Source: Owenia fusiformis
Taxonomy: Eukaryota; Annelida; Polychaeta; Sabellida; Oweniidae
Direction: 5' to 3'
Assembly: GCA_903813345.2 (NCBI GenBank)
Contig: CAIIXF020000001.1
Location: forward strand, 22,465,915 to 22,529,914
Length of the DNA: 64,000 bases
Translations under genes and position numbers: made by a program
The notes under the pieces: model-generated
Databases searched by the model: none
What the model was told of the DNA's origin: nothing
The model's input: only the letters and a program-made list of their open reading frames with translations
Shown: positions 27,501 through 36,751 of the stretch, piece after piece
How the letters are laid out: each line of letters opens with the position of its first letter
Numbering within the stretch: the stretch's first letter is position 1

Positions 27501-29949
27501 AGCTTTGTGAACAACTCTTCAACATCCTTTTGTCACAGCTACAGTAGAATATCATTATATTGAATATATTTCATTGAAAAGTATTGAATTTCCGAGTTTA
27601 CTTTGAAATCCTACCTGTAAAGATGGCAATCTGCTGGTTGTTGATAGTTGATAATCCAACTCAAATCTGCAGTCCCTTGTTGTTTAACAGACTTTATGGG
27701 TCAGTCAGAAGTGACACACTGAATACCTGAAACACATATCATTCTAATATACTTCAAGGGATTAAATATGGCTTTTATTTCATGGGACAAGATATGAACA
27801 TCATATCAATTCAAGGGACAAACCCATTTACAAGAAAACAGTTCAAAAAATATGTTTTTTATACCTTATACATTTATAAAGAGTTCCTAAAAAGCAATAT
27901 TTAAAAGTTCAGTAATTTTTCACTTACATATATTTTGGTACTAGATATCTATTCTCCAGCTATGTTAAAGTAAAATATGCGATGTCCGTACTAGTTGACT
28001 TTACAAACCTTAAAAAGCTGACTTTTATTTCCTTGACTGAAACAATATCCCTCCGTTTCTTCAATTAAACTCCCTAATAACAAATCCTGATGTTAACCAC
28101 ATAAATGATGAACTCTTTTATGATACTGATATCAACGAAAAACTAAAATGTCGTGATGAATATGGAATTACTTGTGTTGATTTATGATTTAACATCTACA
28201 TCAACACCTCTACATAAAAACTTTTTTAGATTACGAAAATGTTATGATACTATCCACAATATTATGGTGAATAATAAAATTGCTTTTTACATCTAAAGTA
28301 CATTTTCAGCATCAGTTTTTATAATACAGTGAAACCTGTAAAGTGGAACACCTCTATAAGTGGAACACCTGACACCTCTGTTAGAAGAGCACTTTTCAGA
28401 GTCCCAAGACCAACTGACTTCATGTTAAATGAACCTCTATAAGTGGAACACCTCCCAAGTGGAACACTTTTTAGGGGTGCCAAAGGTGTTCCACTTAGAC
28501 ATGTTTTACTGTATTACATTAATTCTCATGACCCCAATGCCCCCAAATATAACAGACTCCTGAAAGGGCATGTTTTACTTGTCCAGGTAATTCACTGTGA
28601 ACAAGTTTTATGTGATTCGTGATATTTTTTGAAAAGAAATCCAAATAGTACACATAGTTGATCAATACAGACTGCTGGTACACGATTCATGTTTTACATT
28701 CATGAAAACGTAATAACAAATAACTTTTGTTGTTTATAGAAAGCTATGAAAAGTCTACTTTCAATGCAATAGAAACACTTAAGTTCAGCTGTGGTAGATT
28801 AATGATCTGATTCTGGATTTGAAATAGAACATTGTGTTGAAGCAATTCGAAATGAGGCATAATAGCATGACAAAATATCACAATTTCAATCTTTTTGTAT
28901 ATTAATCAATATCTGGCCATTCCTCAATTTTCCTTGCACTTTAAGAGGCAGGGTGGGTGCTTCTAAGGGGGTGGGCCCTTATCACATGGTATCTGTTTTT
29001 CAATAAACATTTAGACAGAGTGACTTATACTAGTGTAAGCTTAGATTTCTTCTAATGATTTCTGCATATTTTGATACCAAATGACAAGATAATGAACAAC
29101 TTATAAATATACTGGTACATGTTTTATATCAAAATATAAAAAATGAAATAAAGATCTTTATAGCAAAAGTATAATGTGACCCAGAAAATTGGTGAAATCA
29201 AATTGATCAAAATACTATTAAGTGCTCATTCATACTTAGACACAGACTTTTTATGATTTTTATGATTTGTCAAATAATTGACTGGGTTAGTTTGAACCTT
29301 TTCAGAATATCTTTAATATCCTATTTTATTTATCAAGTAATAATTTATATTGCAAAGTACTAAATAACAAGAGTGACATATCTCTTAGTTATTACTACAA
29401 TCTATTCTTTTTAGTTAAAAAATATTTTATCAGAAAATTGAAAAACTAATCAGAATAAAATTATTAAAAACTCACAAGCTCAAAAATGAAACATTACATT
29501 TTAAGATCATAACAGAGACTTTATTGAATGAGTTTTGAGGTCATGGCTAAGTTAATAGAAAAAATTGCTCTCATGAGACACAACAGATTGCCCCTTGTAA
29601 TGCTAAAGGACCTCAAATCACCAAAGTTCCAGAGGAAGAATTCATATATAAAGTAACAACACAGAATGACTTTGCCAAAATAATCTCACATAACTCTTAA
29701 AATACAAAAAATGATGTTTTTCATGATTATCATCATTTCTATGATAAAATGGTCCATCAGTCTTATTTATTTAAATTTCTGAACAAACAGAAACTGAGAA
29801 ACACCTTAAGTTTACATTAAAGAAGGAAACTAGGTCAATCTACATGTACATAATATCCTAAGATGACAAGAAAGTACCATAGTGCCATATCAATATGCTT
29901 ATACTTACAGAATCCCGAATCAATGTAGTGGAGTCAAACTGCAAGCTCT
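9599..29949 (-). CDS. FRRS1-like: Ferric-chelate reductase 1-like protein (Reeler-DOMON-cytochrome b561), complete, 14 coding exon positions
   Basis: Predicted membrane oxidoreductase moving electrons across the membrane through haem b to reduce ferric or related substrates (family knowledge). Coding exons, in transcript order: 25696-25504, 24714-24569, 23653-23562, 22944-22839, 22056-21853, 21480-21385, 20216-19928, 19047-18932, 18120-18034, 17529-17458, then 17133-17034 or 14448-14349, then 13930-13784, 10409-10339, 9706-9599. All have AG/GT borders and phases agree, giving about 608 aa, close to the family's usual 590. Start ATG is at 25696, followed by signal peptide MRSLLLTVGLCLTLLSLTSG. 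Reeler is about residues 22-170 (FKGYLCQGR, TFVKETATIWVQ); a proline-rich linker follows; DOMON is about 180-355; cytochrome b561 about 370-550 with four candidate haem histidines at 375 (KVHG), 416 (FQIHR), 453 (AHPILG) and 489 (FNWIHW). A last helix (574-608) ends in QVPF. Introns hold many transposons. Orthology to vertebrate FRRS1 rather than a sister family is inferred. Confidence 0.93.
10699..11783. mobile_element. 1085-bp mariner-like non-autonomous element
   Basis: Flanked by TA; ends CAGGGTGTCCGGAAAGTAAA on both strands. TIR identity continues through ACAAATGCTCT. Further in, GGTTGTTATGGTTAC and GTTACCATAACAACC are matching inner arms, shared in kind with the element at 41329. No transposase ORF. 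Lies between the last two coding exon groups of the first FRRS1-like gene. Confidence 0.88.
12263..12828. repeat. GTCACCAC-family dispersed repeat, long copy with internal tandem units
   Basis: Begins AAAATGTCACCACCTAG and ends AATGTCACCATTTCTTAGTGGTGACAT. The interior is a tandem of about 70-bp units built on TTTTTGACCTTGAGAA, GTCATTGAAGGTCAAATC and TTTGAACTTCTGA. Shorter relatives are at about 13600-13735, 15008-15100, 21728-21812, 23388-23525 and, inverted, 54250-54335. Confidence 0.7.
14349..14448 (-). CDS. Alternative exon 11B of the FRRS1-like gene
   Basis: 100-nt exon with acceptor TTTCAG and donor GTGAGT, same entry and exit phases as exon 11A. It encodes FRPHPDTPNRPIFNWVHW followed by GVGTVGHVLS. 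The haem histidine and the RPIFNW-HW signature are kept, while the helix beyond changes (LFGAVAHFLA versus GVGTVGHVLS), so the two isoforms would differ in the membrane segment beside a haem. The neighbouring paralogue (58228-58390) has this segment fused with the preceding one in a single exon, so the duplication is private to this gene copy. Confidence 0.9.
15369..15702 (+). mobile_element. tRNA-derived SINE, copy 1
   Basis: Pol III promoter boxes: A box CGGCTCAGCGG (15378-15388) and B box GGATTCGATCC (15420-15430). A shared body follows (GTGTTTGACAGAGTGGTCCA, AACACAGGGCTCCTT, GGTATTGCTCACC), then an (AATAC)n tail. It matches 18447-18755 along its whole length. Confidence 0.85.
16100..16200. 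repeat. Short dispersed repeat shared with 26425-26510
   Basis: GGCCAAAGCTGTCAAATGTG, CCTTTTGAAAAGTGAACC and ATTGGCAAA occur here and, slightly changed, at 26425-26510, both in introns or the leader region of the same gene. Family unknown. Confidence 0.5.
17034..17133 (-). CDS. Alternative exon 11A of the FRRS1-like gene
   Basis: 100-nt exon with acceptor CAG and donor GTAAGT, entering in phase 0 and leaving in phase 1. It encodes 33 residues of the fourth core cytochrome b561 segment, with FRCHPGDPDRPIFNWIHW and an AVAHFLA helix; the His of NWIHW is the predicted fourth haem ligand. It is 19/33 identical to exon 11B at 14349-14448. Both join the same upstream exon (17458-17529) and downstream exon (13784-13930) in frame. 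Because 100 is not a multiple of 3, including both would break the frame. Confidence 0.9.
17572..17757. mobile_element. 186-bp MITE with CCCCCTCACATATG termini
   Basis: CCCCCTCACATATGAACGAA at the left and its complement at the right give a TIR of about 25 bp. The interior holds GAAGTTTTGCGAAG-type words. Lies between coding exons 9 and 10 of the FRRS1-like gene. The target duplication is not clear, so the superfamily is open. Confidence 0.8.
18447..18755 (+). mobile_element. tRNA-derived SINE, copy 2
   Basis: A box TGGCTCAGTGG (18455-18465) and B box GGTTCGATTCC (18499-18509) are perfect. The body is the same as copy 1, including GAGTGGTTCACGACTCGTAT and GGGCTCCTCCAAGGAGGGGT, which can fold, then an AT-rich tail ATATAATAATAAAAAC. 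Not a functional tRNA: no acceptor stem or anticodon arm can be closed with confidence. Confidence 0.87.
20300..20620. repeat. Tandem duplication, about 185-bp unit, two copies
   Basis: Both copies contain ATAGAAATATCACCCAAATT (first copy GTAGAAATAACACCCAAATT), CAAAGAGGACATTTAAA or its variant, and CGTAACGTGCAGTAGAC. Intronic in the FRRS1-like gene. Confidence 0.75.
21728..21812. repeat. GTCACCAC-family dispersed repeat, partial copy
   Basis: AAGGCATTAACATGCAAAAT, ACAAAAAAGTTGGAGACTG and a degenerate GTCACTGGTTGCAGTGGTGA end. Same order of words as the copy at 23388. Confidence 0.65.
22404..22772. repeat. Minisatellite, about 66-bp unit, about six copies
   Basis: Units carry AGGAAAACAGTCAACAAACT, TCTTCTAATCAACACCCTGA and ATTTATATATCCCCCTG. 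Lies in the intron between the Reeler-end and DOMON exons. The reading frame through it is a repeat artefact. Confidence 0.92.
23388..23525. repeat. GTCACCAC-family dispersed repeat, short copy
   Basis: CAAGGCATTAACACGCAAAA, then TGTCACCACCTGGCATTTCT, CACCAACTGACTTCAG, AAAAGTTGGAGACCATAAC and TGTCACCACTTGTGGTGGCG. This copy shows the family most completely; the last 22 bp are a near-palindrome. Confidence 0.75.
24905..25480. repeat. Minisatellite, about 56-62 bp unit, nine to ten copies
   Basis: Units contain GGTTTTAGTTTATCAAGGAC, TCCTTAAGGTGGGTCATTCC and CAGGAATTATGACTAT. It lies in the first coding intron of the FRRS1-like gene, ending about 20 bp before the exon at 25504. Confidence 0.93.
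26870..26899 (-). other. Possible 30-nt 5' UTR micro-exon of the FRRS1-like gene
   Basis: On the minus strand a T-rich tract and ATTCAG precede exactly 30 nt, followed by GTAAGG. It has no ATG. It could be an alternative leader exon or a chance pairing of splice sites. Confidence 0.3.
27615..27726 (-). other. Predicted second 5' UTR exon of the FRRS1-like gene
   Basis: A 112-nt segment bounded on the minus strand by acceptor TTTCAG and donor GTAG. It contains no ATG, as expected for a leader exon. It lies between the predicted TSS exon and the coding start at 25696. Confidence 0.5.
28327..28511. mobile_element. pogo/Tigger-like MITE, copy 2 (185 bp)
   Basis: TA on each side, start CAGTGAAACCTGTAAAGTGG and end TAGACATGTTTTACTG. 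GTGGAACACCTCTATAAG occurs near both ends. A fragment of the same family (CCCAAAGGTGTTCCACTTTTG) is at about 55617-55640. Confidence 0.8.
29909..29949 (-). other. Predicted first (non-coding) exon of the FRRS1-like gene
   Basis: On the minus strand a candidate initiator TCAGAGC at about 29949 lies 27 nt after a TATA box, and a strong donor (GTAAGT) follows at 29908-29903. There is no ATG in the exon. The link to the gene is inferred from strand, position and the two further UTR-type exons between it and the coding start. Confidence 0.5.
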
Positions 29950-29968
29950 GAACGCGAGTTCTGATGTT

Positions 29969-29976
29969 TATTTATA
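29969..29976 (-). promoter_or_regulatory. TATA box of the FRRS1-like gene promoter
   Basis: The minus strand reads TATAAATA, about 27 nt upstream of an initiator-like TCA and followed by an exon with a good splice donor. This is a TATA-dependent core promoter by arrangement; no transcript data are available here. Confidence 0.5.
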
Positions 29977-29979
29977 TTC

Positions 29980-32900
29980 TTATGTATGGTTTAGAAAAGT
30001 TGATAAAAATGGGCAATCAACATTCATACAATGACCAGCTATTTCTAGACAAATATTTGAAGTATCCCGTTTAACTAAAGATTTCTGCTAAGTCATACTT
30101 CGTGACTGGCCTACATTATATTTCCTTTCACCATTATACATAAACTAAAACGTATTCAGCAAAAACTATGTCAATATAAGAAAGGGTCAACAAATGTAAA
30201 CATGCAGGTCGAGGATATTACATGGGGGACTCACAGAACCTCATCATTCTTGGAGGATTTTAGACTATGGATCAAGTTCCCTAATACACACCCCCATATC
30301 CTAGATATGATACTGCTGAGCGATGGGTGGCTCAATTTTCATCTCCCTAACAGGATTGGGTAAGGCTAGATCCAAAGGATTACCTCAAATTCATCTATTT
30401 ACAAAAACACAATAAGTTGATTGAAAAGGGTTTCATACTTTTACTTATCTCATGTTTTATGATAAGTCTACTTAAAATTGCTTGTTAAGAGTACTATTAA
30501 CAATATTGGATGCTTACAATCAACCTCTAACATTATTTCAAATTGATAACTCAAAAAGCTGAAAATTAAACTGACCCTGACAATTAAAGTACAATAAACT
30601 GTGAATTGGAGAAAATATAGTTTTGATGTTTTAAACGTAAAAAGTAGCTGTTATTGCCTTTGAAATTCAATGTATGCTGTTTTGATTATACAGCTAGATA
30701 TTCTAAAATTCTGATTATGTGAGGCACTGAGGCTTACACTTGCAGTTGTGTGTATATGAAGCCTTCTTTTAAAGAATCAAATCATGAACTATTAGAGAGG
30801 GTAAACCAAACCAAGGTCTTTTTGCAATTCTTGATTGTGCAAATGAAGAATATTGAAAATACTATACAAATACTATTTATGTTGAATATCCACAGAATAA
30901 AAATACTTGGCATGAAACGGGGGATTACAGAGGGGCTATAGAATTACACATTGGTGTGAATCAATTCCATTTATAGCACAGACTTCCATAGCTTCCTCTA
31001 GTGCAGGCTGCCACTGTAAGATAACAGAAAAGCCGAAGAATCACAAATAACAAATAACACAGACTTGTTTGCTTCTTATCTATGTATGCATTAAAATGAT
31101 GAGGAATTGTTAGCACAGATCTAAAATAATTACCCTTTTTAATCTATCTACACACCTATACTCTTTCAATAAGAGAGAATTATTTGACCCAGTCTTACCT
31201 TAACCAATCAGGTGAGGTCAATAAAAACTGAGCTACCAAATCAGCTAATTGCAGTCTCAGAATTGTATGCCTTCATACGTAGCAGACATTTATCAATATT
31301 CAAACTTCAATGAAAGGCCATTATAGCTGAATTTGGGCCCTATCAAATTTTTATCGGCCTCAGATTGCTAGAGGATGGAAAATTACAATCTACATCTGGG
31401 GTTTGGGTATTTTTAATGCATTAACATTGTTATGGCTCTAGAGATAAGTCCATGTTCAATACACCAAAATATACAATGTAGTTCACTCCTTCTGAGGAAA
31501 TATGTACATACTGTAGCTCTACATACATGTAAAAAAATACAAATACATTATTTGACATAACAATCCAAAAAGTACAAAGTAAGATCAATAAGTAATTGTT
31601 TCTCAAAGACCCTCACGATATTCAATTCTCAAGTAATGTAAATAATATGTTAACCATCCATTAATTCTAGAAAATGCAAGGTAAATCATAAAATAGGTTG
31701 TTTGTTATATATCTTCAGTAGCCTCTATGAGTCAAAATTGAGTGGTGATACCATCAGTCTGAAACATGTTGCACCACCTTGTTATACACTCTAATTTTAC
31801 AACTTTTTGAACAACACTCAAAAATGTTTTGGGAACGTGAAAAAATCCTGATATTCACAAAGTGCCAACAGCTACTAGACAGACACTGTTGATATAACAT
31901 GCTACATTTATATTTTCAATGGCTCATTAGAAATGAAATTTATACAACAATTAATAGCTTATGTAGAAAAATATGTCTATAATATAATGAGCAGCATTTT
32001 CATTATAAGGACATTGGTTAATTATATTCATTAAACATTGACTTTTTTATAATACTTGTACTGTAGTTGGAATTCATCAAAACATAATTTTCAATTCTAG
32101 AATGTGTCTGAATCTCAAAAAATGAAAAAATATCTAATAAGCTAAACAGCCTTTGGATGTTAAGAATCGGGTCATTAGATAAAGTATCATTGGAGGAAAA
32201 AATAACTTAACATTTAATAAAGATCTGTGTAAACAAGCATCTATGGTTTAGCGACCTCTAACCTTTTAACATTAAACTAAGGCAGAAAACATGTCTTGAG
32301 TGACTCAGCATCCTCTAGAAGTACACTGTAGATTTATACAAAGGTTCACCTTTGATAAGTCATCATAAAACAACCATTGTCTCAATGTCTTATCTTAATT
32401 CATTAGTTACTACATGTATTAAGTTCTATTACACAAAGCTACTAGGTGTACTTGTACCATAGTAGAGTATATGCTCAGTTGAGGTTCTGAGGCACTTAGC
32501 CTGGGGTGGGGGTTCTGCTTGAACTACCTTTAAAACAGCATTTATATATTCAAAAGCGTCGAGCAATGCAATGATTCCCAGCCCTCTGAAGTTTGAAAAA
32601 TAAAAATACCTGGGTGTTAATCCATGGATAATCCTTTAAAATGAGAAATGATTTTTTGGATTATATTGTGCAATCTTATAGTCAATAAAATGTTTTAAAG
32701 TGTATTCCTGTTTTTAAGATGAAAAACATAAGCGAAATGCAAGAAAAAACTCTCCCAATTTATTCTACAAACAACTCGCGCCCCTTTAAGGAACATTAGT
32801 GCCAAGTTAAGTTGAGATTGGTCAAAACTCAAAACCATAAGAAATTGATCCAGCATTTGTGTTGTAATTGTAATTAGATTTTGTGGACACGTACAATTCG

Positions 32901-33540
32901 ATAATCTAATCATAGTACTGTCAGACATTGCTTCATGGGTAGTTATCCTACCAGGCAATGCTCAAGTTAGAATATTATCTCAGTTGTTCTAAGACATATC
33001 TAAAATTAAAATGCGTTACAGTAACAACCTTTTATCTAGATGTCCAAGCACCATCTCCATAATATTAAATGGCAGGTTTATCTTTGAAGTTTTTGCTTCA
33101 ATGAGCATTTCTCAAACAAGAAATTAATATGGTCAATGGATATCTAATTAACAAACTCATATTTCATGTTTGTTTGAATATTGAATATTCAAGAGCTAAA
33201 ATTAAGAAATAAAGCCCATCTTACTACCATGGCAGCGCAGAATATACAAAGTGTAAAATGCTAAACATAATATTTCCAATAAACGTGGCTAAACGGGGAA
33301 TCGATTTCACTCAATAATCAAACATCTACACATTACTGTCATGTAATTGTCAGATTGTATTGTCGGGCTGGCAAGTCATAATTATTTTGTGTTACGTCAT
33401 TCTGTACTTAGGCCGAGGCTTTCGCCACATTGAAATAAACTGTACAAAGTCAGCCAAGATATCTCTTAGTGTTATTCGAAATATAACGTAACAGAACAAT
33501 TACACATTCTTACATTTTCTTGAATCATCATCTTGATATG
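29980..33540. other. No gene seen between the FRRS1-like promoter and the LINE nest
   Basis: Upstream flank of the minus-strand gene. It holds no coding exon I can support and no complete element. It would contain distal regulatory DNA of the FRRS1-like gene, if any. Confidence 0.55.
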
Positions 33541-33702
33541 AAAATTAAACGTTACAGGGTGAGATTCAGACCAATGGGATCGGACAATTGGGATTCACAC
33601 CATAGGGGTTCGGACGATTGGGATTTGGAAAAATGGAATACAGACGATTGAGATTCGGACCATTGGGACATCCCCAGAATAACTCCCAGATCAACCCAAA
33701 CC

Positions 33703-34728
33703 TTGGAAACTATAGAATTTACAGAGGAACTAGTCCTACATAAACTCAAAAAGCTCAAAGCCTGCAAATCCCCCGGCCCCGACAATATTCCCGCAAGATT
33801 TCTACTGGAATGTTCACATGAACTAGCCCTCCCTCTCAGTCTGCTTTTTACCAAATCCCTAGATTCAGGAACATTACCATCAATCTGGAAAGATGGCGAG
33901 ATAACACCCATCCACAAAAAGGGTAAAAGAACAGCTCCCAGCAACTACCGTCCAATATCGCTAACTTGTATCCTGTGTAAGACCATGGAATCCATAATTA
34001 GGGACGCAATGGTAAACCACATGGTGACACTGGGCTTATTAACAGATGCCCAACACGGGTTTGTACCCGGGCGTTCATGTAGCACCCAGTTGCTTACAGT
34101 ACTTGAGGATTGGACAAGTCTACTCGATACTGGCAACCCAATAGACGTAATATATTTTGACTTTTCCCGGGCGCTTGACAGCGTACCGCACTGCAGACTA
34201 CTTGAAAAACTAAACAGCTATGGCTTCAAGGGGAACCTTCTAAAGTGGCTGACTGCATTCCTGACTAAACGAAGACAGAGAGTCAAAGTCAATGGTAGCC
34301 TCTCAAGCTGGACTGAAGTCACCAGTGGTATCCCTCAAGGCTCGAGCCTCGGACCACTGGCCTTCATAATCTACATAAACGATCTTCCCGAGAAAGTTAA
34401 AAGCACTTTGAAAATCTTCGCTGATGACACGAAGCTGTACAATGCCATTCCCAGACAAGACAACATCACTAAACTACAAGAAGACATTAACGAACTTGTC
34501 AAGTGGTCCGAAAAATGGCTGCTCAAATTCAACTCCAGCAAATGTAAAGTTCTTCATCTGGGGAACAATAACAACAACCACAAATACACACTAGATAACC
34601 AACCACTGGAAGATGTCACCAAAGAACGTGACCTTGGCGTGACCATTGACCAGGATTTAAAGTTCCATGACCATGTCTCCAACTGTGTAAACAAAGCAAA
34701 CCAGAACAACGGCAACGCCAAAGCGTAG
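33703..34728 (+). pseudogene. Reverse transcriptase fragment of the CR1-like LINE
   Basis: Motifs in order: KACKSPGPDNIP, SNYRPISLTCILCK, HGFVPGRSC, DVIYFDFSRALDSVPH (motif A), TSGIPQGSSLGPLAFIIYIN (motif B) and IFADDTKLY (motif C, catalytic ADD). The reading runs out in the inserted repeat from about 34702, so the last residues (NNGNAKA) are not RT. The 5' part (endonuclease) is missing. Confidence 0.9.
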
Positions 34729-35886
34729 CGAATCCCATCGAACAGAAATGGCTGGCATTTTTACAAACGAAGCGCAAATATCATTAAAACAACACACCAG
34801 AAAGGCCACCATCATCAGAAGAAATAATATGCTTTTAAGTAAAGCCACCTCTAAAATTTTTGAAAAATCGCACACATACTTGTAAAATAACACACATAAA
34901 AATGGTGGCCATTTTTCAAAATGACCGACTACTCCCTAAAGTTTTATTAGACAATGTGCCATGCTTAAAGTATTCACATATCAAATATGAACAAAATCGC
35001 TCCACTACTTTTCGAGTTATAGTAAAATACGTTAAAATGGCGGCCATTTTTCAAAACTGTTTTCAAAATGGCCGCCTTCTACCAAAAGTGTCATAGGACA
35101 GTGTGCTGTGCTTATAGTATTCACATACTAAATATTAACAAAATCGCTCCACTACTTTTCAAGTTATAGTAAAATATGTTAAAATGGCGGCCATTTTTCA
35201 AATTTTTTTTCAAAATGGCCGCCTTCTACCAAAAGTGTCATAGGACAGTGTGCCATGCTTATAGTATTCACATACCAAATATGAACAAAAACGCTCCACT
35301 ACTTTTCGAGTTATAGTAAAATACGTTAAAATGGCGGCCATTTTTCAAAATGGCCGCCTTCTACCAAAAGTGTCTTAAGACAGTGTGCAATGCTTATATT
35401 ATTCACATACCAAATATGAACAAAATCGCTCCACTACTTTTTGAGTTACAGCAAAAATCGTAAAATGACGAGTAAAGGCCGCCATTTTTCAAGATGGCTG
35501 CCATGTGCTTCTTTAATATCTACATTTGTAGCATTATTAATGTCCTTTATAATTTTTTTACATTTAAAACATATTGCTATTACAGTTTTACATATTGCAC
35601 CTAAATTACTGTAAAATCGTCACTAAAATGGCTGCCATTTTGAAATGAGCGGCCATTTTGGAAATCGGCTTTTGAGCAGAACTTCTACCCCCATAGGGTA
35701 TATGTGTACAAAATATGAACAAAATCGGGCCAATGGTATTTGAGTTATTGCCCGGACGGACGGACGGACGGACGGACGGACGGACGTACGTACGGACGTA
35801 CGTACGGACGGACGGACGGACGGACGGACGGACGGACGGACGGAGGCGTTCCCTATATCCCTCCGAACTTCGTTCGATGGGATAAT
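34702..35886 (+). mobile_element. Interspersed repeat inserted in the CR1-like LINE (GGCGGCC-rich, GGAC microsatellite)
   Basis: Separates two parts of one LINE reading frame, so it is an insertion. It holds about four imperfect units of roughly 165 bp, each with AAATGGCGGCCATTTTT and its mirror CAAAATGGCCGCC, then a (GGAC)n tract at about 35752-35845, and ends in the hairpin ATCCCTCCGAAC-TTC-GTTCGATGGGAT. ATCCCATCGAAC near 34731 mirrors the GTTCGATGGGAT at the right end. A second, inverted copy lies at 61243-62460. Boundaries are good to a few bases on the right, less certain on the left; superfamily unknown. Confidence 0.8.
35752..35845. repeat. (GGAC)n microsatellite with GTAC interruptions
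   Basis: Tetranucleotide tract inside the GGCGGCC-type repeat. The inverted copy at 61285-61305 has only three units, so the tract expanded in this copy. Confidence 0.95.
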
Positions 35887-36012
35887 AAGATTTTGGGTGC
35901 AATCAAAAGAACATTCTCAAACTAAGATGCAGATATTTTCCTCCCCCTATACACAACCCTAGTCCGCCCCCACCTGGAATACTGCACCGTAGCCTGGAAT
36001 CCCAGATATCAA

Positions 36013-36402
36013 TTGGACATTAATAAGATTGAGAAAATACAAAGGAGAGCCACCAAACTCATCACCGGCATGACCGACCTACCCTACGAAGAACGACTAA
36101 AGCAGCTTCACCTATTTCCGATGACATACAGGAGGAAAAGAGGAGACTTAATTCAAGTATATAAAATCATGAATGAGATAGACAAGATAGAGCCATCCCA
36201 CTTCTTTACCCCAAGTCACACCAACACAAGAGGCCACAGCCAGAAATTCTACAAACCCAGATGTAACCTTGCCCTGAGACGAGGGTTCTTCAGTCAGCGT
36301 ACCATAGACGACTGGAACAACCTCCCAGAGAATGTAGTTACAGCCTTAACATTAGATGATTTCAAGGTAAAGGTCGATACCTACTACTACCCAGACATGT
36401 AG
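36013..36402 (+). pseudogene. C-terminal domain of the CR1-like LINE ORF2
   Basis: Continues the same element after the insertion. KIEKIQRRATKLI, LRRGFFSQRTIDDWNNLP and FKVKVDTYYY are the conserved end of CR1/L2-type ORF2 proteins. Reading can be traced back in frame to about 35884, apart from the TAA at 35923. Confidence 0.85.
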
Positions 36403-36505
36403 AAGATCACAAGAGACCCAGGATGACCAGTTCACACTACACTAGTTTTTTGCCCATGTTCAACATAATTTTAGTGCAATCAAAATTGTCTTACAGAATA
36501 AGGAG

Positions 36506-36751
36506 TTGCTGGTGCAAGCCATAACCACAGCTAAACATAAAATTACAAGGTGTTTTCACTGCCAATCTTTCGGACACGTGGCTAGGGGTTGCTCCAGCAA
36601 AGCTAAGTGTGAGAATTGTGCTGGAGCCCACAAAGGTAAATGCTCAAATCCCACAAAGTGCTCAAACTGTGGTGAAAAACATAAGGCAAGCTCTATAAAT
36701 TGCTCCATATACAAAGAAATAAAACTCCAAAGGAGTAAATATGAAATATAA
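36506..36751 (+). pseudogene. ORF1 C-terminal fragment with CCHC zinc knuckles
   Basis: Three knuckle-like motifs: CFHCQSFGHVARGC (C-x2-C-x4-H-x4-C), CENCAGAHKGKC and CSNCGEKHKASSINC. These bind RNA in the ORF1p of Jockey/I-type LINEs. The first ATG-proximal part is missing. Its stop overlaps the ORF2 start by 11 nt (36741-36751), a compact arrangement usual for these elements. Confidence 0.85.

Larger units (their letters stand above)
33670..36402 (+). mobile_element. CR1-like non-LTR retrotransposon, 5'-truncated and interrupted
   Basis: Reverse transcriptase plus the C-terminal domain typical of CR1/L2-type LINEs. There is no endonuclease, so the element is 5'-truncated near 33670. Reading is interrupted after VNKAN (about 34701) by a 1.2-kb insertion and resumes near 35884 with KILGAIKRTF. 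An in-frame TAA at 35923-35925 follows, then DADIFLPLYTTLVRPHLEY and the C-terminal domain to a TAG at 36400-36402. A dead copy. Confidence 0.9.

Noticed and set aside
33552-33944. 130-codon minus-strand open frame
   Set aside because: Antisense shadow of the CR1-like reverse transcriptase plus adjacent repeat words.
34702-35886. Helitron
   Set aside because: The terminal hairpin is suggestive, but there is no TC start, no CTRR end and no clear A/T insertion site.
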